64,000 bases of DNA, taken from assembly GCA_027886175.1 (NCBI GenBank), contig JAJNNQ010000006.1, forward strand, positions 3,782,001 through 3,846,000, in the 5' to 3' direction. The notes below the pieces were generated by a model. That model did no database searches, was not told where the DNA came from, and was given only the letters and a program-made list of their open reading frames with translations. Every line of letters starts with the position of its first letter. Positions within the stretch are counted from its first letter, which is position 1. The DNA comes from Phylloscopus collybita (lineage: Eukaryota; Chordata; Aves; Passeriformes; Phylloscopidae). A program made the translations under genes and the position numbers. This document shows, piece after piece, positions 1-11,855 of this stretch.

Positions 1-3000
1 AACAAGCAAGATGACAAGCTTAAATTGCATGTTTAGCTTTTAAGTGATGTGAAATGACTACATTTTGTTTAGAAATCAATAACATAGAATTAATTTTCTG
101 TGTCATATAGTTTTGTGGCTTGGTTTGCTTCCAAGTGCATACTCCCATTCCATGCTGCAGATGAAGTGCCTAGTTGTTAGGGAGGCAGAAAGACTTCTCT
201 GAGATGAAAATAAGGTCCAGCTGCAGAGGTTCTGGGAGGTGTTCCCTATAGGTGGTATTGGAAAGGCTTAAACTCTTTCCACCCTGTGCAGACCTTTCAG
301 TGTCAAACCCCTCACTGTTGTGCAGCTTGCCAGGGCAACTCTACCTGTCCCTTTGTCACTAAGCTGTAAACAAAGTGCTTTGGTTTCAACAAGGTCATAG
401 TATAAATGAATCATTTTAGGCCATTTCATCAAATATGATAACAATTACTCTGCTTTATGGTTACACAGCAGCAACAGGGAATATAGAGGAGATTTGGGCT
501 CATTGTTTAGTTTAATTTAGTTCATAGACTAATTAGGTACATAATAAATCTGTGAAGAACACTGGAGTTACAGTAGAGTTATGTGAATGAAGCTGAGTTC
601 TGAGCACACCTTGCTGGAAATCCTGGTGTAAAAATGGTTTTAATGTTTGGCCTTCCCCAGGAAAAGACAGAATTAGGAATTAGTATCTCCAAATACAGTC
701 CTCAAATGAAACAAAACACTACAAACTTAATAATCCAGGCACATCCCAACCCCCTAGAGGCTGGCAGGTGATTGATGAATGGCTGGAAGAAAGTTTTGTG
801 GACAACTTGGCTGCTAAGATACCTAAACTGCTAATGCATTATAAAAAATGGCTCCACCATTCCACAAGCTAGTTTCTGTACTAAACCTATGGATTGTTCT
901 CTTGGTGTCTTCTTAGGCTATAAATTAATCTTCATGGGCTGAATATGTGGTCCTGGGAAGGGCCTTGCACTTAAACCTTACTTCAGTCACATATTCTACT
1001 TTTTAATTCATTCTCACTCTTAACAACATTTTTACACATCAGCAGTTATCTTGTGTTTAAGTAGGTGGTTACCTGATATTAACTCTGAGTAATCCATTTA
1101 TACTGTAAACTAAATGCATTTAATCTAGATTTAATTTAATCTAGATTTGGACAGCATCATTGTTTAATCCTTAGCTGCTTTTATAATCAATGGAAAGAGA
1201 TAGACACACTTATAGCGAGTGAATTATGTTTTCCCAGTGTAGATGCATATAATAAGTTAGATAAACCTAGCTGAAAGTGTTTCAATGGACTGGCAATATT
1301 TATGGGTCTTTTAGGTTGTGACAATTTGTAAGAAGCCTAGTTTTCATGAGACATTTTCTTGCATCCAGACAGCAATGATTTGGATAACTTGTGGTGAAAG
1401 TCAGAATTTTGACTCCATTCTGAAGTAAACTGCAACCTCTTTGAAAGATAAACTCCTCACTAAAGAAGTGAATTTTCATCACATAGTTTACATCAAATGT
1501 AAATATAAATTATAGTAATTTTCATGTTCTTTTTTCCATACTTATGTACTGAATGCTACTTATACACATCTGTCTGATTTGAGAGAGGTAGAGTGTCTTG
1601 GAAGCCAAACCAGTGTTGGACATGGGTGAAATATTGTCACAGATGGATCTCAAAATTGAGCTGTATATTTTAGGCAGGTCTATTTTCCTGAGTCAAGGTA
1701 TAGCATATATATAGTCATAATTTTGTGTGTTATTTATTCTCCTGTTCTAAATATCTGTTGCTGTGAAGAACTTACATATTTCAATATTTTACCTAAAGTC
1801 TACTTTGAGTGTTTTTAGAGGCTAGGTGAAAATGTGGATAAAATTAGTTTTTAGATATCCTGTTAAAATCTTGTATAATTTGCGAGGCATGTCATTATAT
1901 TATCTCCATAATATGTACTGCAATAATCAAGTGAGAGTCAGAAAAGAAATGTTTACCTTTTATTTTACTCTTCAAGGTAAAAACTTTGATGAAACTGACA
2001 TTTTAATAAGAAATCACTTTTTTAAACAAAACTTCCTTTTTTATCATGACTAATTCATTATTCAAAGAAATCATACTTAACAGGTTTCACTTAAGTACAG
2101 ATTTGTGTATAAGCAATTTGTTCCTATTTTGTACCATAAAGTCCTGTGAATGTTCACCAAAAGAAGATACAGGATCACAACACAATGGAACAAATCAGAT
2201 CACAGTGGTGTTGATTGCAGACTGATGACTCCTTAATGTCCTCTGTAAGAAAGAACAATATTAAGAAAATAAATTTGCTTGCCTTTATTATCTAGCATGA
2301 CTAATATGAATCAGTTTACTGCAGAACAGTTTTAATCAAGCTACTTGTATAAAATATATGATGATAGAAGCATGAATGCAGCAGACAGTATTCCTCTAGT
2401 TACTAATCCATGCTCAAGATCAGGTTATTCTTCATAAATATGTTTCCCTGGTTCTCTTTCTCACTTGAAGATGTCTCTGTGGATGAGTCCTTGTGCCGCC
2501 ATGTAAAATTCATTTGTTTGGGTGGAGAACAAACCAGTTGAAATGTAAGACAATCATTTAAATGGAAAGCATGAATTTGAGGCCACAAGTGCCCTCAAAG
2601 TTTTGTGCTTGTAAGTATTGTTTTGACAGCAATAAGAAAGCCCTTCCATGTCTACCCTTCCTTCCCTGACAAAAATATATAGTCTTGAAAAGAAAACCAA
2701 AAAACTTATTCAAGTGGTGATGATGGATTCTCACAGTCTTGTCTGTATTTCTTTTTGACAGACTATCCCTCTTCTCCAGTAACAGTTGAATATTTTGGCC
2801 ACTTCCAAAATGTGTACAGATTTCACAGTGGGAAAACATGATGAACAAGTTTACTGACAATATGCACAGAAGAGAGACAGAATAGTGCTTGGATTGAAGT
2901 AAGGTTTGCAATTTGAATTCAACCATGTTATTAAATGCCTAAGAATCCTACAGGGGAGAGACTTGGGAAATTAATAGGAATCTAGCCTACGGCAACAAAG

Positions 3001-4269
3001 CTTTGTATTTGTTTTTTTCCCACTCATATGGCAAATAGTTGCACTTGGCTTTAGGGAGACACTTTATATTCACATTTAATAGTCCTTTAATAGATACTGT
3101 ATTTGGTTGTTCTTCCTCCACTGGAAAGTGCCTATCCTTTCAAACTAACTAATATGCACTCATTGCACTGTTTATTTCAAGTTCCATTTCACTGCTCTTA
3201 CCATAATGGCTATTTAGGATTGTTATTGGGATTCATATTACATTATGAGCATCATATGCCATTAACTGTCTGTGGCAGTATCCCTTCTTTACAAACAGAT
3301 TTGAAATAAGCCATATGCCTATCTGATAATGAGTACAATTTCTCCATCATGTATATGTTGCATTTTGGATATTTCTGAATTGGATAAGAAGACCTTCAAT
3401 TTTTATTTCATTTTATTGAAGTTTTGTTTCATGTATTTGTTTTTTTCTTCTCAGTCTCTCAGTCCCAGTCAAGAAAGACACAGTATAAATCCGAGTGCAA
3501 CAAAAGTACAGGTATCAGCTACCCCTCATATTAGCTACCCAAAAGTTACATTTTTCACATTCCATCATAATGTTTTGCTTTCCTGAGCTTCTTTTTATTT
3601 TCTAGTTATCTCCAGAAAGAGAGAGTATAAGGGTAACTTATAAAAGGATCAAATTATGTTTCTCTGGTTTAGCACAAATAATTGGTTAACAAATGCTGAA
3701 GAACTCTTCAAGAACAAATGCTGAAGAAGAAAGTAGACCATTTTGTACAAGGACTTGATAATAAGGTAAAAATTTGAATTGTAATTTTAATGAAAAATAC
3801 AAAGAAAATTAGCAACTGCATACTTTTATTTAATCTTGAAGATACACCAACTAATGAAGATTTATTGGCTCTAATGTCAATATCCCTGGAGAATTACAAC
3901 TAAGTACATAATAGGCAAGCTTCTCTAGGCACTTCCTTCCCATATTTCTTTATAACTCCAACCCCCAAGATTATTTTTAGTCCCTTAGAAAAATAAAATA
4001 AGACCAGCAACAATGGTACTAACAAATTATAATGTATCACAGCAAGAGAGCAGGAGAGATCCAGGGTATGTCACTCAATAGCAGGGGATTTGTTATATGA
4101 AAATGCCTGGGTAGTTGTGGGAAATAGGTCAAAGCCCACAGAACAGGGAAAGCTAAAATGCTTTCAACTGCTTTTATAGATTTCCCTTGGGGAGAACTCC
4201 TGACTCTCAGACGTTAGATTAAATAAGCCTTGAACATGCAAATTTATTAGAGCAATAATTAAGAGTTTT
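1..4269. other. AT-rich non-coding stretch, no gene seen
   Basis: No reading frame here exceeds about 120 codons. None shows splice-flanked coding character or a recognisable protein. The longest, on the minus strand at 2558-2926, is rich in H, K, F and S and looks like chance. No CR1 or LTR signature was seen. Short local duplications are present, such as a repeated AATCTAGATTTA near 1126-1147 and the direct repeat listed at 3688-3728. This could be intergenic or intronic. Confidence 0.6.
3688..3728. repeat. short direct repeat, 16 bp, period 25
   Basis: The 16-mer AACAAATGCTGAAGAA occurs at 3688-3703 and again, perfectly, at 3713-3728. Nine bases separate the copies. It is a small local duplication of the replication-slippage type, and no function is implied. 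Confidence 0.85.
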
Positions 4270-5640
4270 GGGAACTTATATTCTAGGAGAAACAAGTCTA
4301 AAGAATAAGAAATTTGGCAGCTTAATGAGGAAACTAGATTAAAAGCACAATCACAGACTACAACTACTGAAAGGACAGGAAGTTTAGAAAAAAAAAAAAA
4401 ACAACACAGCTTGGGTAAAGTATTGACTCTAAGGACTGCATGAAGGGAGTAAATAAAACACAGAAAAAGGGGTCAAATTGTTAAGAACAAAATGTGTGGA
4501 AAAAATCTGTAAAAGACCAAGATATAAAATAAAATGCAACTGGCAAGAGTTATAACGAACAACAGGAAGACATTCAGTAAACAGGTTAGTATCAAGATAA
4601 AGATAAAGGGAAATGCTGAACAGAAGAAGGAAGAACTGATTATGATACCAAGAATGCTGAAGTGTTTAATGTTCTTTTTAGCTTCAGATATTGCTAAAAA
4701 GATTGTCTGAGATCAGACAGCTGACACATAATCAACAAGAAAGGGGTAAAGATTCAGTCTGGAGAAAGGAAAAGTACATTAAAGAGCTCTAATATAAGTT
4801 AGAAGTTTTATGTTGGATAGTCCAATTGAATTTTACTCAGAAAACTTTAAAGACTTGCTGAAACCATACAGAATTCATGAAAGGCTATCAAGTTTTGGAG
4901 AGCTGGGAAAAAAAGAAAATCACGGTTCCCATCTTCAAAAACATGAAAAACTAGGAATTGAGAATTATGTGTGAGTTAGCTTTAGTTCCTTTTGTAAAAA
5001 GCTGGAACGAATATTCAAACAATTTATAAGCACCTAGAGATAACGTAAGAGTAGACTAACTGCAAGCACAGATTTCTTGGGAACAAAGCTTGTCAGAATA
5101 ATCTAATTTCCTTTTTGTGTTAGGATAAGAGTCTTACAGATAGAGGAGAAGAAACATATATGTTAGATATTTTGAATTTACAAAATCTTTTGAAGCTGCT
5201 TTATGTGACACTTATAAGCAAAAGATAAGATTAAGATGATTAGTATTAAAGATGTGCAAAATTATCAGATGTGCCCAAAAAGTCTTAAACAGTGATTTGC
5301 TATCAAATCAGAAGGCAGTATTTAGGCAGGTTCTGCAGAAGTTTTCTCATGTCTTGCATAGTTCTGGCTTTTCATGAATGCAGAAATATGGAGGAAACTT
5401 TTCACAAATGCTCAGTTGGGGAAATGATAAGTTTGGACAAGGTACTATGGGAACAAATGGAAACACTTGAAGTTCCATCTGAATAGAAGAGAAAATCTGT
5501 TTACTGCAAAGGTGACAGAGGTGACTGAATCAGGCTTCCAAGAAAGGTTATGGATTCTCCTTCCCTGGAGATACTGAAAGCCCACCTGGATGCAATCCTG
5601 TGCAATTTGCTGTAGATTGCATACTGAGTATGTCATGATG
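4270..5640 (+). mobile_element. decayed CR1 LINE, ORF2 reverse-transcriptase part to near 3' end
   Basis: Successive blocks keep the order of a CR1 ORF2. About 4270-4600 resembles the linker after the endonuclease. About 4600-4860 resembles the stretch leading into the RT, including a KAEVFNVFFAS-like segment around 4655-4685. About 4900-5130 reads as the RT finger region, with relics of an NYRP-like then a KACQNNLISF-like motif. About 5130-5210 covers the motif A region, its YLDFSKAFD-like block badly altered. After an internal gap, about 5490-5610 matches the C-terminal stretch of the CR1 protein (a NRRENLFTVK-like block, then text about a final DNA-facing tail). Frameshifts and stops occur throughout, so it is inactive and old. 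Boundaries are approximate. The assignment rests on recognising the order of blocks and was not aligned. Confidence 0.65.
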
Positions 5641-5832
5641 TTCTACTGTCCTTAGTGTTAGAAACTTAAGTTCTGTGCATAAGGTATATCAATTAATCTT
5701 TCTGCTTGGCTCTAATAAGACTACAGCTAGAGTTCTGGTCCAGTTCTGCACCCTGACTGAAGATGAGGGTAAATCTGATGGACAGAGAGCCTCAAGTCCA
5801 GCACAGTGTAATGAGAATGGACTTTATTTATG

Positions 5833-5861
5833 CTGTAAATAAATACAGTATTTATTTACAG
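5833..5861. repeat. perfect 13-bp inverted repeat, 3-base loop
   Basis: CTGTAAATAAATA at 5833-5845 is the exact reverse complement of 5849-5861, with CAG between. It could form an AT-rich hairpin or cruciform. It lies about 200 bases after the end of the CR1 relic. No promoter or RNA gene is evident next to it. Confidence 0.9.
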
Positions 5862-6371
5862 TATAAATACCTGCTGTGTATTGTTTTGTCCAGTCAGTCA
5901 GAGAGTAAAAAACAGAAAAACAGATTATGACTCTTTGAGGAGACATAATCACAAACCACAGATTTATTTGCTTTTATTGAAGAATCACATTCCCACCAGC
6001 AAAATAAAAATGTACCAGTAGATAATTAGACTACCTTTTTCTACACACAAATCTTAGTTCGAAATTGAACGGGGCAAAATATTATTACTTAATTTTCATA
6101 AATATTGTGTTCAGAAAATTCTATTCCATAAATTTTATGCTCATATTCAATTTTGTTTATGTGTATTTTGTCTAAAATTCTGATGTCAGAATTTTTGCAA
6201 GTGGCAGTTTCCTTTCACAAAAAGTTCCTATTAAAGAACAATGAATTAACCAGGGAATATTGTTTGGAGAAATAAATAGAACTCATCTAGAATTTCTAGA
6301 TAAATATCTATTGGTGCTGTAGACAATGTACCTTCAGATCGAATTTTGACAATACATCAGAAGCGGAGAAC
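5862..6371. other. AT-rich non-coding stretch
   Basis: No open frame of note and no repeat family was recognised between the CR1 relic with its hairpin and the LTR-like element that follows. Confidence 0.55.
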
Positions 6372-6789
6372 TGTTGGAAATGTTATAAGATTGTCTTTAT
6401 TGTGAGCTTGTTCTATTTGTGCAAGTCTCCCTTTTCTTGCTGTCTGAAGGCCTGCCCCCATTGTCATGTAGGCAGGATGTCACCCAAATCATCTGAGATG
6501 ACACATACTCCGTGCTTCTGCCATGTAAGGTGTGATTCTCTCAGCTCACACTCATGTTGGTGGAGCCAAGGAGTGGCATGACTCTCATCCACATTCAAAA
6601 TTCATTTGCACGATTGACTTGACATTGAGCTCCTGATAGTCCACCAGAGCCATGGCATCACTGCTGACCCTGTGTTCACTCTCAGGAATCAGGTGAATCA
6701 CCATCTGGCTGCATTGCTGCTCATCTTTCTTAGTGCCTCAATAAAGTTTTGTTTATAACCTGTTGTCAGACTCCATCGCTGTTCAGACA
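6372..6789 (+). mobile_element. probable solo LTR of an endogenous retrovirus (separate family)
   Basis: This 418-bp block is clearly richer in GC than its flanks. It starts TGTTGGAAATG and ends in CA. Near its 3' end it has AATAAA at 6740-6745, followed by a GT-rich stretch (AGTTTTGTTTATAACC) and a C/T-rich tail. That is the usual R-U5 layout of an LTR, with polyadenylation about 15-25 bases after the signal. No clear TATA box was found upstream, and there is no matching second copy or gag/pol/env between copies, so it would be a solo LTR. No target-site duplication is obvious, so the ends may be a few bases off. It does not resemble the TGTCCTGG-type LTRs elsewhere in the window. The call rests on architecture, not on a family match. 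Confidence 0.5.
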
Positions 6790-6792
6790 TCA

Positions 6793-7486
6793 TTAGAAAA
6801 AAAAAATACTGACTGTTAGCATTGAATAAGAATATTTATCAAAAAAAGTAAGATTATATTCATGCATTAATATTCATATCTGGCATTATTATTAATTCTA
6901 TTTGCCCTATATATTATTATCTGTCTGTACATGTAAAGACAATTCAAGTTCAAAGACTATCCTTTGTCAAAAGCATAAATAACACCCACCAAAACCTCTG
7001 TGTTTTCAGCAGAAAAATAGGGCAAATAAAGCATTTTTGAAAAAATACGCAATCATGACATTAAGTATCAAAACTGATGTTGATATGTTTAATCTCAGTA
7101 GCACCAGCATTTTAATAAGCAAAGAGGTAGTTTCTAATGCCTTATTTCACAAGCATTTTTGAGACTGTTGTCATATGTGTTGTGATCACTCAACATGCCC
7201 GGGGACTAGTTTATAATATGAGAAAATAAATGCATATGTATTTTGAAAAATTACATTTATGGAAATATCATTGATATAATATGAAAGAAAGTATGTGTAC
7301 ACATACTCCAAAACAAAACAAAAAATTTTCTGTCTCGTGTCATGTAATCCAAATGAGTGGAAGATTTGATGGAACAACTTCTGTTTCCAAACAGAAAACA
7401 GGTGAAACCAGTCAGCAAAATACATGTTTGAAGTTAAAAGACTTTTAATCACTTAGGGGTTTTTTACAGAACTGATCTATCCAGGG
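6793..7486. other. AT-rich non-coding stretch
   Basis: One 88-codon minus-strand frame (7186-7452) is present. It is dominated by F, Y, I and S, as expected of translated AT-rich DNA, and no family is recognised. Confidence 0.55.
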
Positions 7487-7546
<60 letters not shown>

Positions 7547-7560
7547 AGAAAAAAAAAAAA
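7487..7560. repeat. poly-A homopolymer, 58 + 12 bases
   Basis: There are 58 uninterrupted A at 7487-7544, then CCAG, then 12 A at 7549-7560. CR1 does not end in poly-A, and I see no coding retrocopy or L1-like element immediately before it. The run is therefore either a slippage-expanded tract or the tail of an unrecognised minus- or plus-strand insertion. The exact length is likely to be unreliable in any assembly. Confidence 0.95.
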
Positions 7561-9609
7561 TGAAAACCATAAGGAAAGGGAAGATCGCTTTTTATAAAAT
7601 CAATTTGTGATTATACTAAACAGAAAACTGAAATTGACTATGTAAATAAAATCAGAAGTTTATGCAGCCAAGTTAGGCTAACTAACAGATATATTTTTAT
7701 GGCTGAAATTCCTAGTGGAATAACTGAAACATATACTACACCATTGTACACAAAGTACTAGAGGAGATTGCTCCTGTTCATGTTTTCTCCCATGGTGCTC
7801 TTCTTCAGCAATTATCTAGAAGAGTTTTAGCACAAGTCAACAGTGGAGTTCATATGCCTAAGGAAGAAATTAAAATTACAAGCATGGTGATGATATATAG
7901 CCAAAGATATATTTAGTAACTTGGGGGAAAAAATACACGACAAGACTTTTAACCCAGAACATGAGCAGAATTGGTCAAACGGAGATAGATACATCAGCTC
8001 CCTACTAGATCCCGTCTGAAGACACTCAGTTACATATGAATAATTTCTTTTGAATTAAAATCTCTCTTCAGCAAGTCAAGATGACCTTAGCTTGAAAACT
8101 GTCTTTCAGTGCTGGAGACTCCTGGAAAGAGACATAATGGTCCCTCACTTCTCCAGGTCAGCTCCTTGATCAGCCTTTAAACCATACTAGCTCTGGTTGC
8201 AGACATTAATTTCACTCTGTACTCTTTTAGGCTCAGCTGACAAATGCAAATGTGTCAGCAGAAAAAATGCATGCAAAAACTCCTTCCGAATCATCTTTTT
8301 TGCGCTCCTTTTGGTTTCAAGGATTGTAAGTTAATGACATGGAATGCAGTCCAGAACTGTTTTTAAACATATCATGTACCAGTTGAATTTCCTTGAGATA
8401 CAAATTGTGATTTTTCAATGGGTAAATAAGAGGCTATGGGTAGGTACCACCCCATAGATTACCAAGTTTTGTTTTATTTGTAAAGAATTATTTGCATTAA
8501 ATGCTTTCTAGACATTTCCTTTTAAGAAACAACCATCAGGTGATCATATACAAAACTGGTGCTTGTCAGATCTTTTTTTAGGGGGGTTGGGATACTTATG
8601 TGAAGAAAGACTACAAAAGTGTTAGAATTGGCATGAGAAAGCATCAGAAACTGTGATATGTTTTTAAGGAAAAGGCCAATCATTTTCTCATTTTTGTTTG
8701 TGTAGAAAAATAATTGTCACTTTTACCCTCTGAATTCATTTCTTGCTCGTAGCTCATAACCTTCTACTGTATACCTGTTTGAAATATATTTCAGACAGGA
8801 ATGTAATCGAGGGGGAGAAAGATCCTTTAGTTTACACTTCATCTCACTGAGAGTCAGGTGTGAAGTGGAGTCAGAGGCTTTTGCTGTGAAGATGATTCTC
8901 TTGGGACAGTCTGAGAGAAATTCTCAAACTATCAAGACCAGAGTAGGAAAATTGTGTTAAAACAGAAGGAATAGCTTATCTGACACTGTTGGTTTGATTA
9001 GTCTGCCATGAGGTAGAGTTGAGCTTTAAGTGCAGACAGATTTTAAGAACATTTCTACTCCCTGTATCCCAAGATATTTTCCTCCAGGTCATGCTCAGTT
9101 ATACTTTGTATTTATTTAATCAAAAAGTTACAACTTACTGTCAAAAGATTTTATGAAAGCATCTCACCGTATCACTGTATCACTAGGTGCATCTTTCAAG
9201 GGAAATGAATCAATGACTAATATACTCCTGCATCTTTTCTGATGTATTTTGTTAATTACTGTTATTTCTAGAACATTTCCCCCTTTTTTCCTATTTTCCT
9301 AAAAACTCCAATAGATTATTTGTTTTCCATTTCTGTTTTTTGATTTTTTTTTCCTCCTATAGCAGTCATTTTGCACAGGAGATTTTAGATAGAAATTAGC
9401 TCCATCACTCTCAACTCTGTGTATCTGTGTATGCCTGTGCATGTCTGAGTGTTTGTACACGTTTGTGCAGGTCTCTGTTTGTGCTCCATCCTTGCAAAGA
9501 TACAGAAATGATCATTACTCTTCCTATTTAAAACAAAACAAGATTTATTCTTAGAGACCAAGGAATCTGTCACATTGATGTCACACAGCAGGCAGACAGT
9601 AGTTCTGTT
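7561..9609. other. AT-rich non-coding stretch
   Basis: No gene or repeat family was recognised. A T/G-rich patch with imperfect TGTGTATGCCTGTGCATG-like units lies at about 9418-9480. There is also a T-rich patch around 9280-9360. Confidence 0.55.
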
Positions 9610-9760
9610 TTACATGACCCCAGTGTGATTGCACCTGCAAGAATAACATGTTCTGTTCTGGGAACCACAATATCACACATATATTAACAAATCACAGGGA
9701 GTTCAGAAATGTGCAACAAAAAATGATTAAGTGTTCAAAATGAATAAAATGTTAAGAAAT
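9610..9760 (+). mobile_element. short CR1 fragment, late ORF2 region
   Basis: The sequence reads through the order of the CR1 ORF2 block before the C-terminal EKRRLRG motif: a CATGACCCCAG...TGATTGCACCTG stretch, then GTTCTGTTCTGGGAACCACAAT (the region encoding a VQFWEPQ-like segment), then GAGTTCAGAAATGTGCAACAAAAAATGATTAAG (the RVQ(R/K)ATKMIK-like segment). It is interrupted and short. The CR1 pieces just downstream have the opposite orientation. Confidence 0.5.
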
Positions 9761-9984
9761 AATCACAACATTGCCAAGCAGTGAAAATGAGTATGACATA
9801 TAAAAGAAATAAGTTTCAACAGGAGCTTTTAAAAATGGTGTGAGCTAAAAGGAAGCTTAAGGAAATAGCAGGTACTCCTGGAAGAGAAGGTAGGGTTAAA
9901 TCAACAAATATGTTATTACAGATATATTTCTTATACTTTTGAAGAAGAAGTAAGAAAGATACCATAAAAACTATTAGAGTAGAA

Positions 9985-10470
9985 GAGACACAGTAGGTCA
10001 TCTACCCAAGCTGCTCATTAAAGCAGGGATAGCTTTGAACTTAGACTCTTCCATTAGATATATTAGATTTGAGAATTTCTAGCAGGAATGGATATTTCAT
10101 GTATTTCATGATTCCAGAGCTTATCCACCGTTACTATCAATTTTTTTTTTCTATATGTTTAATCAGAATTTCATTTGCCATAGCTTTTTTCTGTCTGTTG
10201 CATCTGTCACTGAGCATATCTAGGAGAATCTGAATGTGTTCTCTCCAGTCAGCATGGGTACTGTGTTGTTCTGTGTTCAATCTGCTGCTCATGGGTTCTC
10301 CTTTTCACAGCACATTCCTAGGCTGTCCCATCACATGAGTTGACTCCATTCCAGGTGCAAAACCTTACATTTGTTTTCACTGAGTTTCACTGGGTTTCTC
10401 AAGCTCTGCAATATGTCAGTCCTACCCTTCAGTGCATCCTCCTCTTTTCTCCTGTTCATGTTGTTAATGC
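9985..10470 (-). mobile_element. CR1 fragment, minus orientation, with internal deletion
   Basis: On the plus strand it begins GTAGGTCATCTACCCAAGCTGCTCATTAAAGCAGGGATAG. That is the antisense of the CR1 3' portion (normally AGGTCATCTAGTCCAACC...CAGAAGCAGGG). It continues with the antisense of the C-terminal coding part (CTGTCTGTTGCATCTGTCACTGAGCA...AGAATCTGAATGTG). After a jump it continues with GACTCCATTCCAGGTGCAAAACCTTACATTTG, the antisense of the KCKVLHLG-encoding block. It is degenerate and lacks some 0.3 kb of the intact element between these blocks. Ends are approximate. Confidence 0.55.
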
Positions 10471-10749
10471 ATGTTGGTCCCATGTGGTCTGGTCCCATGG
10501 ATTTGTGTCTGTAAAACTTGCTATAGCAATCACTAAGATATGCTCCATCTAATTGTCTTCTGGTACCTTCTGAAGGACTTCTTCACCCTGTACTCTGCTA
10601 CTAGGGACAGGGACTTGGATGGCTTGAGGTAGAGAAAGTGCTGAGTAGATAAGATGCTGAATACTTCAAGGTTTTTATATTCATATATCTAGATATCTCT
10701 CACATTTAGCAGCAGCTGCATATTTTGCTTTACGCCACTTGTATTTCTG
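10471..10749. other. unclassified stretch between CR1 pieces
   Basis: Nothing firm. It may be further CR1 decay, because both flanks carry minus-oriented CR1-like text. Confidence 0.35.
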
Positions 10750-11150
10750 TAATTACCTATAGAATTTTTTCTTGTTCCCTTTCACACCTCCTGCCAATTT
10801 CAGCATCAGCTGAACTTCGGTTTTATTAATTCTTGCTCTGGACATCTGGGCACTGTTTCTGTATTGCTCCTTAGTGGAGTGTTCCCAAGTCCACCCTGTA
10901 CCTTCTTTCTGGGCTTGGATTCTGGATTTCTGAATTAAGTCACCTGGCCCTCTGCCACACATTCTTGTTCATATTGGGATTGACGTCCTTGTGTTTTAAG
11001 GAGATTTTCCAAGAAGAAAACCTGATCTCACCAGCTCCTTTAGTGTTCAGATAAGTTTCCCATGGGATCCTGCCTATCAGCCCCCTGAAAAGAAGCTGAA
11101 TTACATTCTTATCTTCATTACTGAAACTCAAGCTTGCTATTCTGTCACAC
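10750..11150 (-). mobile_element. possible further CR1-derived block, minus orientation
   Basis: This is a GC-richer, pyrimidine-biased plus strand with words such as CATGGGATCCTGCCTATCAGCCCCCTGAAAAGAAGCTGAA. These resemble the antisense of the more 5' ORF2 (endonuclease-side) part of avian CR1. Two overlapping minus-strand frames of 69 and 63 codons cross it, but no motif in them is conclusive. It could be the same insertion as 9985-10470 or an unrelated old repeat. Confidence 0.3.
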
Positions 11151-11589
11151 TAAGTGGATGAATAGAATTCATGTCATTGAGATTAAAGAGACCAGAGCAC
11201 ATGTATCTTTAATCCTTGGAACTATTCCACTGATTCTTTTTTTCATAAAAACTTTGTATCAATCCAAATGGGTGTATCAGGAAATAAAATTTATAGTTGT
11301 GAAACAATAATAAAAAGAAGTGACCTTGAATATTTTCTTTGAATATATTGATTCACAAATTAAATCTTAGGCAATAGATGACACTTTTACTCAATAATAT
11401 TCATTCGAATACCAATCAATAATAATTTAATCTATAAGCAAATGATACTATTGTCATTATCCATTCATTAGATAGTATTAACTATTTTAGTATTATTATA
11501 AAATATTAGGTAAAGTATTACAATTTTTTTAGATTATATTCAAATTTAGACATCTACGTAGTAAAATCTCTGAAAAACAGGAGTAAGAA

Positions 11590-11855
11590 GGCATTGAGAG
11601 GTCATCTGGTCCTTTTCCCTGCCCTAAGGCAGAATCAGTTCTCACTATGATTCTGCATAGACATTTTTCCACTTCTTTTGAAGACTTCTATGACAGAGAT
11701 TCCCACAGCAACTTCAGACTGTAATTCACTACCTTACCTTTTTGTGTTCCCCCAGCGTCTACACTGAATTTTCTGTGTTGATTTTGAAGCTCATTAATTC
11801 TTGTCTGATACATCAAGATTACAGAGAACAATTTCACATCTTTCTCTGTGGCTAT
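11590..11855 (-). mobile_element. CR1 3'-end fragment of an older subfamily, minus orientation
   Basis: The plus strand reads GAGAGGTCATCTGGTCC, then CCCTGCCCTAAGGCAGAATCA, then GACTTCTATGACAGAGATTCCCACAGCAACTTCAG. It continues through TTCCCCCAGCGTCTACACTGAATTT and CTCATTAATTCTTGTCTGATA to GAGAACAATTTCACATC. This is the antisense of the C-terminal coding region plus short 3' tail of the widespread amniote CR1 lineage (normally CATCTAGTCCAGCCCCCTGCCCTGAGGCAGG). The terminal octamer-like repeat is lost. It is too broken to code. Confidence 0.7.
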
